In this document: in pieces, positions 10,301-19,403 of the stretch | Layout: each line of letters opens with the position of its first letter | How positions within the stretch are numbered: the first letter of the stretch is position 1 | NCBI RefSeq assembly: GCF_002216855.1 | Contig: NZ_CP022356.1 | Coordinates: forward strand, 558,001-622,000 | From: Paraphotobacterium marinum | Lineage (GTDB): Bacteria > Pseudomonadota > Gammaproteobacteria > Enterobacterales > Vibrionaceae | Direction: 5' to 3' | DNA: 64,000 nt | The notes under the pieces: model-generated | What the model was told of the DNA's origin: nothing | Databases searched by the model: none | Seen by the model: only the letters and a program-made list of their open reading frames with translations | Program-made: the position numbers and the translations under genes

Positions 10301-10854
10301 ATAAAAATTTTGAATATTAAATTGTTTTTTTTCAAAATTACCCAGATAAATACCTATTTGAGGTGATAAAGTTCCTTGTTGAACTTGAAGCATCTCAGCA
10401 TAGGCACATAACTGAATTATAAAGGAAGGTTTAACTGTATTAGATAACTTCGAATCCCATATTTCATAGTAGTAATCACCTAGATTACTCTTGCCCTTTT
10501 TTTTATTAAAAAGTCACTTGCTCCTATTAAGTTATCCTTTTTTAGGTGAGCTTGGTAAATCACATCATAACCTTTTTTAAGGGCTAATATTGTATTTTGG
10601 TACTTATCTTCAAAAGAATCCCCCTCAATGATTTTGACTTCAAAACATTCACTAATAAGGAGATCTTTTATTTTTATTTCATGTTGTATGCCATTTTTAG
10701 AAAGGGTTTCAAACAAATCAGAGCGTGGGTCTTTTAATTTTTTCACTTCGGGCTTATGAAGACAAAAACGATCCATCCATGAGGCAAATGGACTATCAAG
10801 AAATTGAGTGAAATCTGAAGGTGAGAATACAATTTCAGTACCATTTAATTGCAT
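7389..10854 (-). pseudogene. TM0106-type RecB-like nuclease fused to SF1 helicase, two frameshifts
   Basis: Three consecutive frames form one protein of about 1150 residues. Part one (10854 down to about 10500) starts with FSPSDFTQFLDSPFASW, the N-terminus of TM0106 RecB-like nucleases, and ASDFL. Adding one A (minus strand) to the A8 run at 10497-10504 continues into YEIWDSKL, the PD-(D/E)XK nuclease lysine region. Adding one T at the run 9954-9957 continues through RQLFKVIPPN into DVFFDIEGFP, an RNase H-like exonuclease domain. The C-terminal half is an SF1 helicase: Walker A GPPGAGKT (near 8520-8545), Walker B IDEAGQ (near 8205), and DKFQGQEAPIV and NVAISRAK near the end. Such proteins are DNA-processing nuclease-helicases, possibly defensive; the role is unproven. 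Confidence 0.78.
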
Positions 10855-10965
10855 CGTTTAAGCTCCCTGGGGTTGGTTTTTTAAAGCACATATTTATCTT
10901 CCATTCGCTTATAGCATATTGATATTTTAATTGTATATCAATAATTTTATTCAATACCATTTGCT

Positions 10966-11243
10966 AAAAAAAAACCCAACTAAAAAGTTGGGTTAATTAA
11001 AAAGGAAAAAAACATATACAAACACAATATAAATATACAACAATAAGGATGATTTTATATATATCATGACAATTATTACGATATATATCATATATTTAAT
11101 CATCATGATTCATTTTTAAAGAAAGTAACTGGATCAATATCTCATACAATAAACAATGTATTTAAAATCAAAAATTTCATGATAAAAAAACCCAACTAAA
11201 AAGTTGGGTTAAACAAAGGAAATAACATGAAAACACAATATAA
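10966..11243. repeat. Duplicated hairpin unit, also acting as leftward terminators
   Basis: The gene-free stretch 10855-11336 holds two copies (10966-11032 and 11184-11243) of a unit of about 60 bases. Each has the stem AACCCAAC / GTTGGGTT around TAAAAA, then a similar downstream tail with GGAAA and AACACAATATAA. On the minus strand each hairpin is followed by seven or more T, so both can terminate transcription from the pirin gene to the right. On the plus strand copy two has a 16-codon ORF starting at 11227 (MKTQYNF..) behind AAAGGA; copy one has lost the ATG. Apart from this repeat the stretch is AT-rich and shows no gene. Confidence 0.6.
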
Positions 11244-11336
11244 CTTTATAATAACTTACAAAAAACACCTTGTTTAATGAATATAAATACGATCAAAGTC
11301 AATTAATATTCAAAAATTATTTGAATCATTGATCAA

Positions 11337-12032
11337 TTAACGTAAATCAAAAATTAACGATGTGCTTATTTGATCTGATTTATTACAAAGAATTAATGAT
11401 TTTTCGTTTGTAACTTTTAAAGCATCCCCAACTTCAAGAGATTTTTCGCTGTAAATGCCTTGACCTTTCACCTGATGAATAAAAATATTTCTATCAGAAT
11501 TAATATCTAATGTCATACTTTCTCCAGGCTTTAATTTAAGTTGATATAAGTTTACATCCTGTTTAATTATTAAACTTTCATTTTTACCGTTAGATGAGAC
11601 AAGAGGAACTAAACCAAATTGTTCTCCGATAGTTTTTTGCTGATAACTTGGTTTTGTATTATGTTTATTTGGATTTATCCAGATTTGCAAAAATTTTACT
11701 AATTTTGTTTTTGATGCATTGAACTCACTATGCATAATACCACTCCCTGCAGACATGAGCTGGATATCACCACTAGGAATCGTTTCAATATTTCCTTCGC
11801 TATCTTTATGAGCAAGTTCACCTTCTATGACATAACTAATAATCTCCATATTTTTATGCCCATGTGTTTGAAACCCCATACCAGGTTGGACAGTATCATC
11901 ATTCAAAACTCTTAAATCTGAAAATCCCATTTGATTTTGATCGTAATAATCAGAAAAAGAAAAGGTATGGTAACTTTGTAACCAATGGTGATTTGCATAT
12001 CCCCTATCTTTAGATGCTCTCAATGTCAACAT
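11337..12032 (-). CDS. Pirin-family protein (YhhW-like, putative quercetinase)
   Basis: A 231-residue bicupin. The N-terminal cupin carries the metal ligands H57, H59 (TxHGHKNMEI), H101 and E103 (GIMHSEF), the same positions as in E. coli YhhW, whose purified form has quercetin 2,3-dioxygenase activity. The opening RASKDRGYANHHWLQSYHTFSF is characteristic of the family. The in vivo substrate is unknown. The gene is divergent from a LysR regulator with a palindromic operator between them, a common arrangement for pirins, so it is probably activated by that regulator. Two hairpin terminators follow it. Confidence 0.9.
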   Translation of the reverse strand: MLTLRASKDRGYANHHWLQSYHTFSFSDYYDQNQMGFSDLRVLNDDTVQPGMGFQTHGHKNMEIISYVIEGELAHKDSEGNIETIPSGDIQLMSAGSGIMHSEFNASKTKLVKFLQIWINPNKHNTKPSYQQKTIGEQFGLVPLVSSNGKNESLIIKQDVNLYQLKLKPGESMTLDINSDRNIFIHQVKGQGIYSEKSLEVGDALKVTNEKSLILCNKSDQISTSLIFDLR

Positions 12033-12123
12033 GAAGTTTTACCTCTAAATTAAACAAAAATTATTTAAAATTAATATAAGATATTTTATGAATAAAAAAA
12101 ATTAGAATGTTTTGAACTATTAA

Positions 12124-12138
12124 TTCAAATTATTTGAA
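12124..12138. promoter_or_regulatory. Palindromic LysR-type operator between pirin and lysR genes
   Basis: TTCAAATTATTTGAA is a perfect inverted repeat about one central base and contains the LysR-type T-N11-A pattern. It lies in the divergent promoter region, 92 bases before the pirin start. It overlaps a possible TTG start of the regulator, which argues for the later ATG at 12176. Confidence 0.5.
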
Positions 12139-12175
12139 TATACTTAAAAAAAGCAATCAAAATTTAAATAATGAT

Positions 12176-13069
12176 ATGAAAACAATTATTACGATTGAAG
12201 CATTAGTTGCTATAGATGCCATTCATAGATACGGGACATTTGCATTAGCTGCAAAATCTTTGCATAAGGTTCCATCTGCCTTGACTTATACAGTCAAAAA
12301 GCTTGAATACGATTTAAAGGTTTCCTTATTTAATCGAGATAAGCAAAGAGCAACACTAACTCAAGCAGGAAAAAAAGTTTTAGAACAAGGAAGAGAGATT
12401 TTGAAAGCGACTGAACAGTTAAGAAAATCAGTCCAAAGTGTTCAGGGAGAATGGGACGGTGAACTCAAAATAGCCCGAGATAGTATTATCTCAGAACAAA
12501 AACTATTCGATACTTTACATCTCTTTAATAAAACTAAAATCAATGCGGATATTTATTTATCAGAAGAAGTTTTAGGTGGTAGTTTAGACGCAATAGAAAA
12601 TAATCGTGCTGATATCGTGGTTGGCTTAACGGGAGATTTCCCAAAAACTAAACTTAACACGTTTAAGATTGGTGAGGTTCAGTTTGTTTTTGCCTTATCT
12701 AAAAACCATCCATTAGTTAAAATTAAAGACACGCTCACATCAGATGCTCTAAAAAATTATCCAACAATTGTTGTTAGTGATACTTCTAAATGGATACCCC
12801 CAAAAGATTCTATTATTGTAAATCAAACTAAAGTAATTAAAGTTCATTCCATAATGAGTAAGTTAAAACTACAAAAGCAAGGTCTAGGAATCGGTTTTTT
12901 GCCTCTGCACCTAGCTCATCCTTATATTTTAAAGGGTGATTTAGTTGTCAAGGAATGTAATATTCCCAAGCCTTCAGAAAATGTATACATTGCATGGCAT
13001 AAAGATTACATACCCTCAAAATCATTTAATTGGTTTCTTGAAAAGTTCAAAAAACAACAATGGTTTTAA
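12176..13069 (+). CDS. LysR-family transcriptional regulator, divergent from pirin gene
   Basis: About 297 residues. The N-terminal winged helix has ALVAIDAIHRYGTFALAAKSL, then the recognition helix with PSALTYTVKKLE and the LFNRD wing. The effector domain follows from about residue 90. A TTG 14 codons upstream also keeps the frame open, but it would place coding sequence over the palindrome at 12124, so I use the ATG. Neither start has a good ribosome site. The regulator probably controls the divergent pirin gene and itself; the inducer is unknown. Confidence 0.85.
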   Translation: MKTIITIEALVAIDAIHRYGTFALAAKSLHKVPSALTYTVKKLEYDLKVSLFNRDKQRATLTQAGKKVLEQGREILKATEQLRKSVQSVQGEWDGELKIARDSIISEQKLFDTLHLFNKTKINADIYLSEEVLGGSLDAIENNRADIVVGLTGDFPKTKLNTFKIGEVQFVFALSKNHPLVKIKDTLTSDALKNYPTIVVSDTSKWIPPKDSIIVNQTKVIKVHSIMSKLKLQKQGLGIGFLPLHLAHPYILKGDLVVKECNIPKPSENVYIAWHKDYIPSKSFNWFLEKFKKQQWF

Positions 13070-13242
13070 ATTAATACCTATTGAATAACGCACTCTACCG
13101 CTAGTTTTCTTTTGTAAAGTAAGACAAAAAGATTTACTACTTGGACACGGGATTTATCGAACTCATTCCTAAGTTCTTGTTTATTTTATTTATAAAATTA
13201 GGATAGTAGTAAAATATTTAAGGTAAATGAGTTGTATTTATC

Positions 13243-14022
13243 CTAATAAGATTCAAATGTTTTTTGATATTGTTTTAGGCTCAAACCAAATTGATGTTGA
13301 AATCGTTGAGCAAATCGAGCCTCTGATTTGTAGCCACATAAATGCGCAAGCTCTATTTGTGAGTACGGTTTAGTTTGCAACAAGCTTAATGCATACCCCA
13401 TTCTTAGCTCTGCTAATACATCTCTAAATTGGGTGTTCTCATCTTTTAATCGCCTTATTAATGTCGATTTACTTAGTCCAAAATGAGCACATACTGATTC
13501 AATGGTGTGGTTGGCTTTGGGCGCATCATTAAAATATTGGGTTAACTTATCTCTCCAACTCAAGTTTCGCATTGAAAATAACTGATGTAGAAAGCCTTGG
13601 TTCATAAGATGCTCAAATAACGCCTGAACAATATGTGTTTGGACATTTGGTTCAATATTCTGAGGCATGGTTATAATACTTTGCCATAAGTATTTCGCAG
13701 TTTTATCTATTCTATATTCTGGTGTTAAACCCTCTTTCTGGTTTTCTTGTGAACGTTGAATTAGTTCATCCGAAGGACGGATTAAAAAACTAAGTTGGGT
13801 AGAAAAAAATTGAGTTTTATGAGGGTTATTAATAAAAGTTAATGATTTATTCCCATTCGCCAATAGCCAATTATGACTATTGAAATGAATCCAATCATTT
13901 TGCCATTGAAGTTGTTTATTACCTTTTTCAATCCAGAATATTGAAGGATAAATCACAGGTACATTACGAAGATTCTGAGGTCGATTCCCATTGTAATAAT
14001 TAAGCTTTATGATGCCTGACAT
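13243..14022 (-). CDS. AraC-family transcriptional regulator
   Basis: A 259-residue protein. The C-terminal 100 residues hold the two AraC helix-turn-helix motifs: TIESVCAHFGLSKSTLIRRL, and the second QIELAHLCGYKSEARFAQRF followed by FGLSLKQYQK. The N-terminal domain is unassigned, with no recognisable cupin metal site. It is on the same strand and 91 bases downstream of the PEBP gene, so the two may be cotranscribed or the regulator may control that gene. GC is a little higher here than in neighbouring genes. Confidence 0.85.
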   Translation of the reverse strand: MSGIIKLNYYNGNRPQNLRNVPVIYPSIFWIEKGNKQLQWQNDWIHFNSHNWLLANGNKSLTFINNPHKTQFFSTQLSFLIRPSDELIQRSQENQKEGLTPEYRIDKTAKYLWQSIITMPQNIEPNVQTHIVQALFEHLMNQGFLHQLFSMRNLSWRDKLTQYFNDAPKANHTIESVCAHFGLSKSTLIRRLKDENTQFRDVLAELRMGYALSLLQTKPYSQIELAHLCGYKSEARFAQRFQHQFGLSLKQYQKTFESY

Positions 14023-14113
14023 GTTTTCTTTTTATAAACCTTGTAACCATTTATTGATAATAGCAATAAATAGACACAAAGTTTATTCCTTTAATTAATA
14101 ATATAAGTGTTAA

Positions 14114-14593
14114 TTAGCGTACATACGTTGAAGTAATCGTTGATTTACCTAACGCTGTTGCATTCAGCATGTAGCTCACTAATGCACATGATGCGTCTTC
14201 AGGTACTTCAAGCTTTTCTACTGGCAGAGCCCAGACAGTAAATTGATAACGATGCATACCGTGACCTTCTGGAGGACAAGCGCCACCGTAACCCATAGAG
14301 CCATAATCATTACGCATCTCTAAACCAGAAGCAATTTTACCTGATGCGCCCTGCTCGATTGATGTTGTTGATGCGGGAATATTGATCACTTGCCAGTGCC
14401 AGAAACCGCTTTCAGTTGGCGCATCGGGATCAAAACAAGTGATTGCAAAACTTTTCGTGCCTTCTGGCGCGTTTTCCCATGATAATTGTGGAGAAATGTT
14501 GTCACCATCGTTTCCAAAACTGTTAAATGAAAAGCGTTTATCTTTGAGTTGACCTTCTGTGATGTCTTGGCTGTGTAATTTTAAAGTTGTCAT
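14114..14593 (-). CDS. YbhB/YbcL-family phosphatidylethanolamine-binding-like protein
   Basis: A 159-residue protein of the PEBP/Raf-kinase-inhibitor fold. NISPQLSWENAP, CFDPDAPTESGFWHW and CPPEGHGMHRYQFTVWAL are the classic conserved blocks lining the anion-binding pocket. The bacterial function is unclear; there is no signal peptide, so it is cytosolic like YbhB. I chose the ATG at 14593 because AGAGGAAA precedes it; the longer frame adds 22 hydrophobic residues from the leader with no ribosome site. Codon use is richer in GC than the surroundings, suggesting that it arrived together with the adjacent araC-type gene. Confidence 0.9.
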   Translation of the reverse strand: MTTLKLHSQDITEGQLKDKRFSFNSFGNDGDNISPQLSWENAPEGTKSFAITCFDPDAPTESGFWHWQVINIPASTTSIEQGASGKIASGLEMRNDYGSMGYGGACPPEGHGMHRYQFTVWALPVEKLEVPEDASCALVSYMLNATALGKSTITSTYVR

Positions 14594-14862
14594 TTTTTTA
14601 TTTCCTCTTATTTGTTGTTGGAATAATAATAGAGCTATTCTAATCACAAAAAATAACATTAAGCGCCAAATTTAATATAAAGTATACTTTTTGATACTTA
14701 TTGTTTTTATTTTGTTTTTTTAATCCAACGCGTAACTTTTAGATAGAAACCAAATTTTACTCTAGGGAAGTTCCTATTAATTTTAGAATCAGTATTTCAA
14801 AACAAAAACAATTTTGACTCCGGTATATAATATTTAACCCCATACTATTTTGTTAACTAGTT

Positions 14863-16437
14863 TTATTTATAAAAATTTACAACTTTAGTGTGCTCTAAGC
14901 ATTTAACAAAATCTTCATCATGACTGACTACAATAAAACCGCCCTTATATTGGTTTAATAAATTAGAAAGTAATAATTTTGAATCCAAATCTAAATGATT
15001 GTCTGGTTCATCTAGAAGCAAAAAGTTTTGTTTTTGTTGATGACTAACAATTAACATTGCTAATTTCATTTTTTCACCGCCACTTAATTCAAAAGTGTTT
15101 TGAAGAGCTTTATTTTTATTCAGACCAATTCCAGCGAGAAGCATTCTTGCATCATTTTCAAATAACCCATTACAATGCTTCATTACATTACCTAGAACAC
15201 TTAACTCTTCCTCAATTAAGCTAAAATTATGATTAAGATAGGTAAAATGAGTATTTACATGAAGTTCACCTTTTAAGTAATTAACATCACCCATAATTGT
15301 TTTAAGTAAGGTTGTTTTACCTGAGCCATTATTTCCACATAGAATAATTTTATCATTAGAAAAAACTTCCATAGATATAGAGTTTCGACTACCGAACATA
15401 GGAACGAGTCGACTCAATGAAATTACTCGCTTCCGTTTAATATTTTCTTCGTTGATATAAATTTTTTGTTGAATGAGTTGTTCCTTTTGACTAACCAAGT
15501 TATGTTCTCTTTTTTGGATATCATTCGTTCGATGAAGCTCCATTTTTCTTTGAGAAGAGGATTTCTTAAATGCCCTATTTTTTTTAAAATCAAGAATTAT
15601 CTTGGGTTGGCTATTACTTTTACGTAACTTTTTCCCTTGATTTTCTCTTTTTTGTGTGGCCTCTTTACTTCTTTGCTTTTTCTTTTTTAGTACTTCTTTT
15701 TGCTTTGATAAATTATTTAATTGTCGCTCAATCGACTCTAGCTCATTAGTTTTTTGTTCTTTATAAAAATCATAATTTCCTCCATATCGTTTCAAACCGA
15801 TACTTGATAACTCCCAAATTTCTTCTGTATGATTCAGCAGATATCTATCATGACTGACAAGTAAAATTGTACCTCTAAATTCTTTAATTTTATTACATAA
15901 CCATTTTTTATAATCCGTATCTAAAGTATTTGATGGCTCATCAAGAAACAAAATTTCTTTGCGTTCCTTAAATAAAGACCAAAGTTTCAATCTTGTTAAT
16001 TCACCATCACTAAGACCGGAGCAAGATTGCATAGGATTTTGAGGTAAGCCTAACAATTTTAGTTCAAAATTCAGTTTTTCTTCTAAATCCCAATTTTCAT
16101 CCACAATTTTAAATAATTGTTCACAGCATGCTCCTTTCTCAATTTTTTTAATTGCCTCCCAAATGTTTTTTTTATCAACAAACTCAATAAGACTTTGTTT
16201 TTGTCGATATTTAATGCTTTGTTGATGAAAAGTATTTATTGAAGACGAAATACTTACTTCTCCTGACGTTGGTTTTAAAAAACCACTTAAAATAGAAACC
16301 AGGATAGATTTTCCGCATCCATTTTTGCCAACTAAACCAATTACCTTGGGCTTATCAACAGAAAAAGATAAATCTTTAAAAAGGGTGTCCCCGTTGTCAT
16401 GTTGGTATGAGAGATTTGTTACTTGCAGTATGGTCAT
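14863..16437 (-). CDS. ABC-F family ATPase
   Basis: A 524-residue protein with two nucleotide-binding domains and no membrane segment, the ABC-F layout of ribosome-associated translation factors. Domain one has Walker A GLVGKNGCGKS (34-44), signature SGLSDGELTRLKLW and Walker B ILFLDEPSNTLD. Domain two has CGNNGSGKTT, LSGGEKMKLAML and FLLLDEPDNHLD. The linker of about 100 residues is very rich in K, R, Q and E (KEVLKKKKQRSKEATQKREN) and should be the interdomain P-site tRNA-contacting arm. It could be a housekeeping Uup/EttA-type factor or an antibiotic-resistance ABC-F protein; sequence alone does not decide. It stands as a single gene. Confidence 0.88.
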   Translation of the reverse strand: MTILQVTNLSYQHDNGDTLFKDLSFSVDKPKVIGLVGKNGCGKSILVSILSGFLKPTSGEVSISSSINTFHQQSIKYRQKQSLIEFVDKKNIWEAIKKIEKGACCEQLFKIVDENWDLEEKLNFELKLLGLPQNPMQSCSGLSDGELTRLKLWSLFKERKEILFLDEPSNTLDTDYKKWLCNKIKEFRGTILLVSHDRYLLNHTEEIWELSSIGLKRYGGNYDFYKEQKTNELESIERQLNNLSKQKEVLKKKKQRSKEATQKRENQGKKLRKSNSQPKIILDFKKNRAFKKSSSQRKMELHRTNDIQKREHNLVSQKEQLIQQKIYINEENIKRKRVISLSRLVPMFGSRNSISMEVFSNDKIILCGNNGSGKTTLLKTIMGDVNYLKGELHVNTHFTYLNHNFSLIEEELSVLGNVMKHCNGLFENDARMLLAGIGLNKNKALQNTFELSGGEKMKLAMLIVSHQQKQNFLLLDEPDNHLDLDSKLLLSNLLNQYKGGFIVVSHDEDFVKCLEHTKVVNFYK

Positions 16438-17095
16438 ATTTAGCTCCTATCAGAACCAAGACAGAGCGACAATACATTTAGAAATTTTAATAAAAAAAGT
16501 AAAACTAAAGCATCTGAAGAGTGAGGAAGTATATGCGCCAACTAATCTTGAAATTCAAAAAATAATTTAAAAAAGTTATATTTGTGAATACAAGTTAATT
16601 GTTCATGATAGGTAAATCTCCTGTTAAAAATTCATTATTAACTATTTTAAGATTGTTTGTCAATATATTATATGGCTCATCATCACGGATAAAAAACAAG
16701 GTTTTCAAAAAATATAAAGAGGTTATCAATAATTGTGTGGTTAAATTTTTAACAAAAATTTAAAAATTTTGTTTAAAATGAATGATATAATAAGCGCATC
16801 ATTTTTTTATAAAAAGAGAACCCTGTTCATATTGATGAGAGTCAGTCAACAACACTTCATTTGGTGATGTAATTTTAAAGCGAACCAGCTGAACAGATTT
16901 ATCCATAAAAACTCCTTTTATAATTATGATTACACTGTCGTGTTATCTATATTATTTGTCAATATATCTAAACATAACAAGTTTTAAAAAAGATATAATT
17001 AAATCCACTAGAATAAAAACAATAGGTATTAAAATGATTACGCATAACAATAAATTTTTTATCATTATCTTAGGTCTTATAAGGAACATCATTCA
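16438..17095. other. Long AT-rich intergenic stretch
   Basis: Between the divergent ABC-F gene and the DUF2938 gene I see only one small plausible ORF (16799-16906, minus). The rest is AT-rich spacer that should hold both promoters. Confidence 0.4.
16799..16906 (-). CDS. 35-residue ORF with a strong ribosome site (small protein or remnant)
   Basis: The ORF starts MDKSVQLVRF and ends GSLFIKK. AAAAGGAG lies five bases before the ATG, a much better ribosome site than most genes here. The sequence is water-soluble in composition and does not continue in another frame, so it could be a genuine small protein or the 5' stub of a deleted gene. I do not recognise it. Confidence 0.3.
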   Translation of the reverse strand: MDKSVQLVRFKITSPNEVLLTDSHQYEQGSLFIKK

Positions 17096-17635
17096 ATGAG
17101 TATTATAAAAAAAACCAACATTTACTCAACTGCATTAAATATTCTATTTATAGGTTTATTTAGTGCATTATTCTTAGATTTGGGTACTAATTTATATAAT
17201 TTAATCATGGGTCTTCCCTTAAATGACTTTGCTGTCATTGGCAGATACGCGCTTTATACACTCCAAGGACATATTATTACTTCTCCTATCAATGAAATAC
17301 CAGTCATGCAACATGAAGTTGTTGTGGGTTGGATGATTCATTTTATGGTAAGTTTTGTTTATGCTTTCTTCTATGTGCTATTTGTTGAGAAAGGATTGTT
17401 TTTAAAACCTAGTTTTAAAAAAGGGATCGTTTATGCATGGGTTTTATTAGTGTTTCCTTTAATAGTTTTAAGCCTTGCATTAGGAGATGGAATCTTTCAT
17501 GATCACAACCCCCATATGATAAAACTTATTCTTTTTTCAATCTTTGCACACACATGTTACGGTATAGGGCTTTATGTAACGGCATCCATTTTATATCATG
17601 CAAGATTAGAGTTATTTAAACAAATTAGTGATTAA
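17096..17635 (+). CDS. DUF2938-family membrane protein
   Basis: A 179-residue protein with about four to five hydrophobic segments (near 14-36, 76-96, 107-128 and 140-165). Conserved family features are IGRYALYTLQGHIITSP, the following VGWMIHFMVSFVYAFFYV segment, and a C-terminal HTCYGIGLYV helix. No function is established for DUF2938. A paralogue sits inside the arsenic cassette at 34702. Downstream on the other strand are two LytTR genes. Confidence 0.75.
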   Translation: MSIIKKTNIYSTALNILFIGLFSALFLDLGTNLYNLIMGLPLNDFAVIGRYALYTLQGHIITSPINEIPVMQHEVVVGWMIHFMVSFVYAFFYVLFVEKGLFLKPSFKKGIVYAWVLLVFPLIVLSLALGDGIFHDHNPHMIKLILFSIFAHTCYGIGLYVTASILYHARLELFKQISD

Positions 17636-17673
17636 TATTTCATTTACACTTTCTGAAAAATTTAATAGAAAAC

Positions 17674-18540
17674 TTAAATAGAACGACTTTCGTCAATATT
17701 TATAGAATTAATTGTATTTAAGTTTTCTTTTAGAAACTTTCTTCTGGATTTTGATATAGGGTAAACTTGATTATTCTTCAACAAAACATTCTCCTGTTTA
17801 TCATCTAATTTTTTAATAAAACGTGCATTTATAATTGTTGAGCGATTAATTCTGTAAAAAGAGGATATATTTAATTTTCTTGCAAGTTGTTCTAATGTAA
17901 TTCTAATAGGAAATATGCCTTCGTCTAGATGAAGATTCATATAATTACCATCGGCTATAACATAGTTAATAGATTCTGGTTCAATCACATATTCTTGTCC
18001 AAGCTTTAAAGCAATAAAATAAACTTTCTCATCTGAGGCAAGTTGAGGAATGATTTCTGTTTCTCCTAAATAATTTTTAAGAAGTAACTTAATTTGTGAA
18101 TAAAATAACCAAGAACTTAAAACAAGATATATATTTAAAAAAGTATAATTTTTAATAAGGTTAATCAAAATAATTAAGAACTTACTCCAGTCACCATCAA
18201 AAACAAGTATTATCCGAAAGACTGCATTTATAATATTAATTAAAATTAACATTAAAAAAATGAAGATTAAATAAATTACATATTTTACATGCTTAATTTT
18301 TAAAAAGTGCACTTTGCTAAAACAAAAATATGAAATTAGAAGAGTTGTAAAAAATGAGTAAATCAAACAATCAATCCATAAATCCAAATGAGAAGTATGT
18401 GTACTACCCCGACTCAACCAAGCTTGGAAGATAATATTATGAAATGTAAAAATTATGGTTCCAAAATGCACAATTGTTATCATAAAAATTAATAAAATGT
18501 CATTTGAATTGATAAACTTTAATATTTTCCTCAATCTCAT
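17674..18540 (-). CDS. Membrane-anchored LytTR-domain transcriptional regulator (second of pair)
   Basis: A 288-residue protein with four predicted membrane helices in the first 160 residues (near 14-38, 60-76, 88-110 and 132-155). A LytTR DNA-binding domain follows from about 185, with INYVIADGNYMNLHL, FYRINRSTIINARFI and a final SKSRRKFLKENL. LytTR domains usually follow a response receiver; here the membrane domain replaces it, suggesting a one-component sensor at the inner membrane. It lies 44 bases downstream of a paralogue with the same layout, so the two are probably one operon. Signal and targets are unknown. Confidence 0.82.
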   Translation of the reverse strand: MRLRKILKFINSNDILLIFMITIVHFGTIIFTFHNIIFQAWLSRGSTHTSHLDLWIDCLIYSFFTTLLISYFCFSKVHFLKIKHVKYVIYLIFIFLMLILINIINAVFRIILVFDGDWSKFLIILINLIKNYTFLNIYLVLSSWLFYSQIKLLLKNYLGETEIIPQLASDEKVYFIALKLGQEYVIEPESINYVIADGNYMNLHLDEGIFPIRITLEQLARKLNISSFYRINRSTIINARFIKKLDDKQENVLLKNNQVYPISKSRRKFLKENLNTINSINIDESRSI

Positions 18541-18584
18541 TTTAAACTCTCAATAACAATAAAAATAGATTATTACCTTCAACA

Positions 18585-19403
18585 TTAATTCTTATCAAAA
18601 TGATAGGCTTTGGATGATGAGACTTTAAACGTTTCATTATTTTTTAGTTTTACTAAATATTCTTTTTTTATTTCTTTTATATATGCTCTATTTACAATAA
18701 CGGAGCGATTAATTCGAATAAAATTAAATAACCTCAATTTATTTTCTAAGCTTTCTATCGTTTCTTTGATAAAAAAACTGTCATTGTTAATGCATGCAAT
18801 TTTATTTTTTTTATGAGAATATATATAATCAATTTGCTCTGGTTCAAAGATATATTCTTTGTCTAGTTTAAATAAATGGAAAAATATTTTTTCTTTTGTA
18901 TTAGGTGAGTCTTTCATACTTTGGAGCATTTCTGCTTTAGAAAGAAATTTTTTAAAAAACATCAATGTTTGCCGAAAAAAAAACAATAAACTGAAGAGCA
19001 TTAAAAAGTTGAAAAGAAAATAATCATTTATTTGATTAAGAAAATTGACCAAAAAATCACTTCCATGATCTAAGATTGTCATTGAAAAGGCAAAAAGACC
19101 TTGATTAAACAAAATCGTAGTCATTAAAATTATCAACACAAACAAAATTTTTTTATGCTTATTCATCTTTCTAGTTTGAATCAACTTATTAATAATAATA
19201 ACAAATATACTTGACGTTAACGTAGAGGTTACAATTATAAACATAATATGTTCTTGTAAATATTGAATATTACCTTCATTGACAAAAGCTAAAAAAATTA
19301 CTCTATATGCAGAAAAAAATATTAGACTATAAATGAAAAAGCTAATCATCAAAATTAATAAAAAGGAACGATTGTCCAAAAAGCGAACTAATTTTTTCAT
19401 CAT
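18585..19403 (-). CDS. Membrane-anchored LytTR-domain transcriptional regulator (first of pair)
   Basis: A 272-residue paralogue of the next gene downstream: four N-terminal membrane helices within about 160 residues, then the LytTR domain (EQIDYIYSHKKNKIACI, then FNFIRINRSVIVNRAYIKEI). The protein ends soon after KVSSSKAYHF, about ten residues shorter at the C-terminus than its neighbour. The first M of MMKKL lacks a clear ribosome site, so the second is equally possible. The pair probably arose by tandem duplication and may form a heterodimer or regulate different targets. Confidence 0.8.
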   Translation of the reverse strand: MMKKLVRFLDNRSFLLILMISFFIYSLIFFSAYRVIFLAFVNEGNIQYLQEHIMFIIVTSTLTSSIFVIIINKLIQTRKMNKHKKILFVLIILMTTILFNQGLFAFSMTILDHGSDFLVNFLNQINDYFLFNFLMLFSLLFFFRQTLMFFKKFLSKAEMLQSMKDSPNTKEKIFFHLFKLDKEYIFEPEQIDYIYSHKKNKIACINNDSFFIKETIESLENKLRLFNFIRINRSVIVNRAYIKEIKKEYLVKLKNNETFKVSSSKAYHFDKN

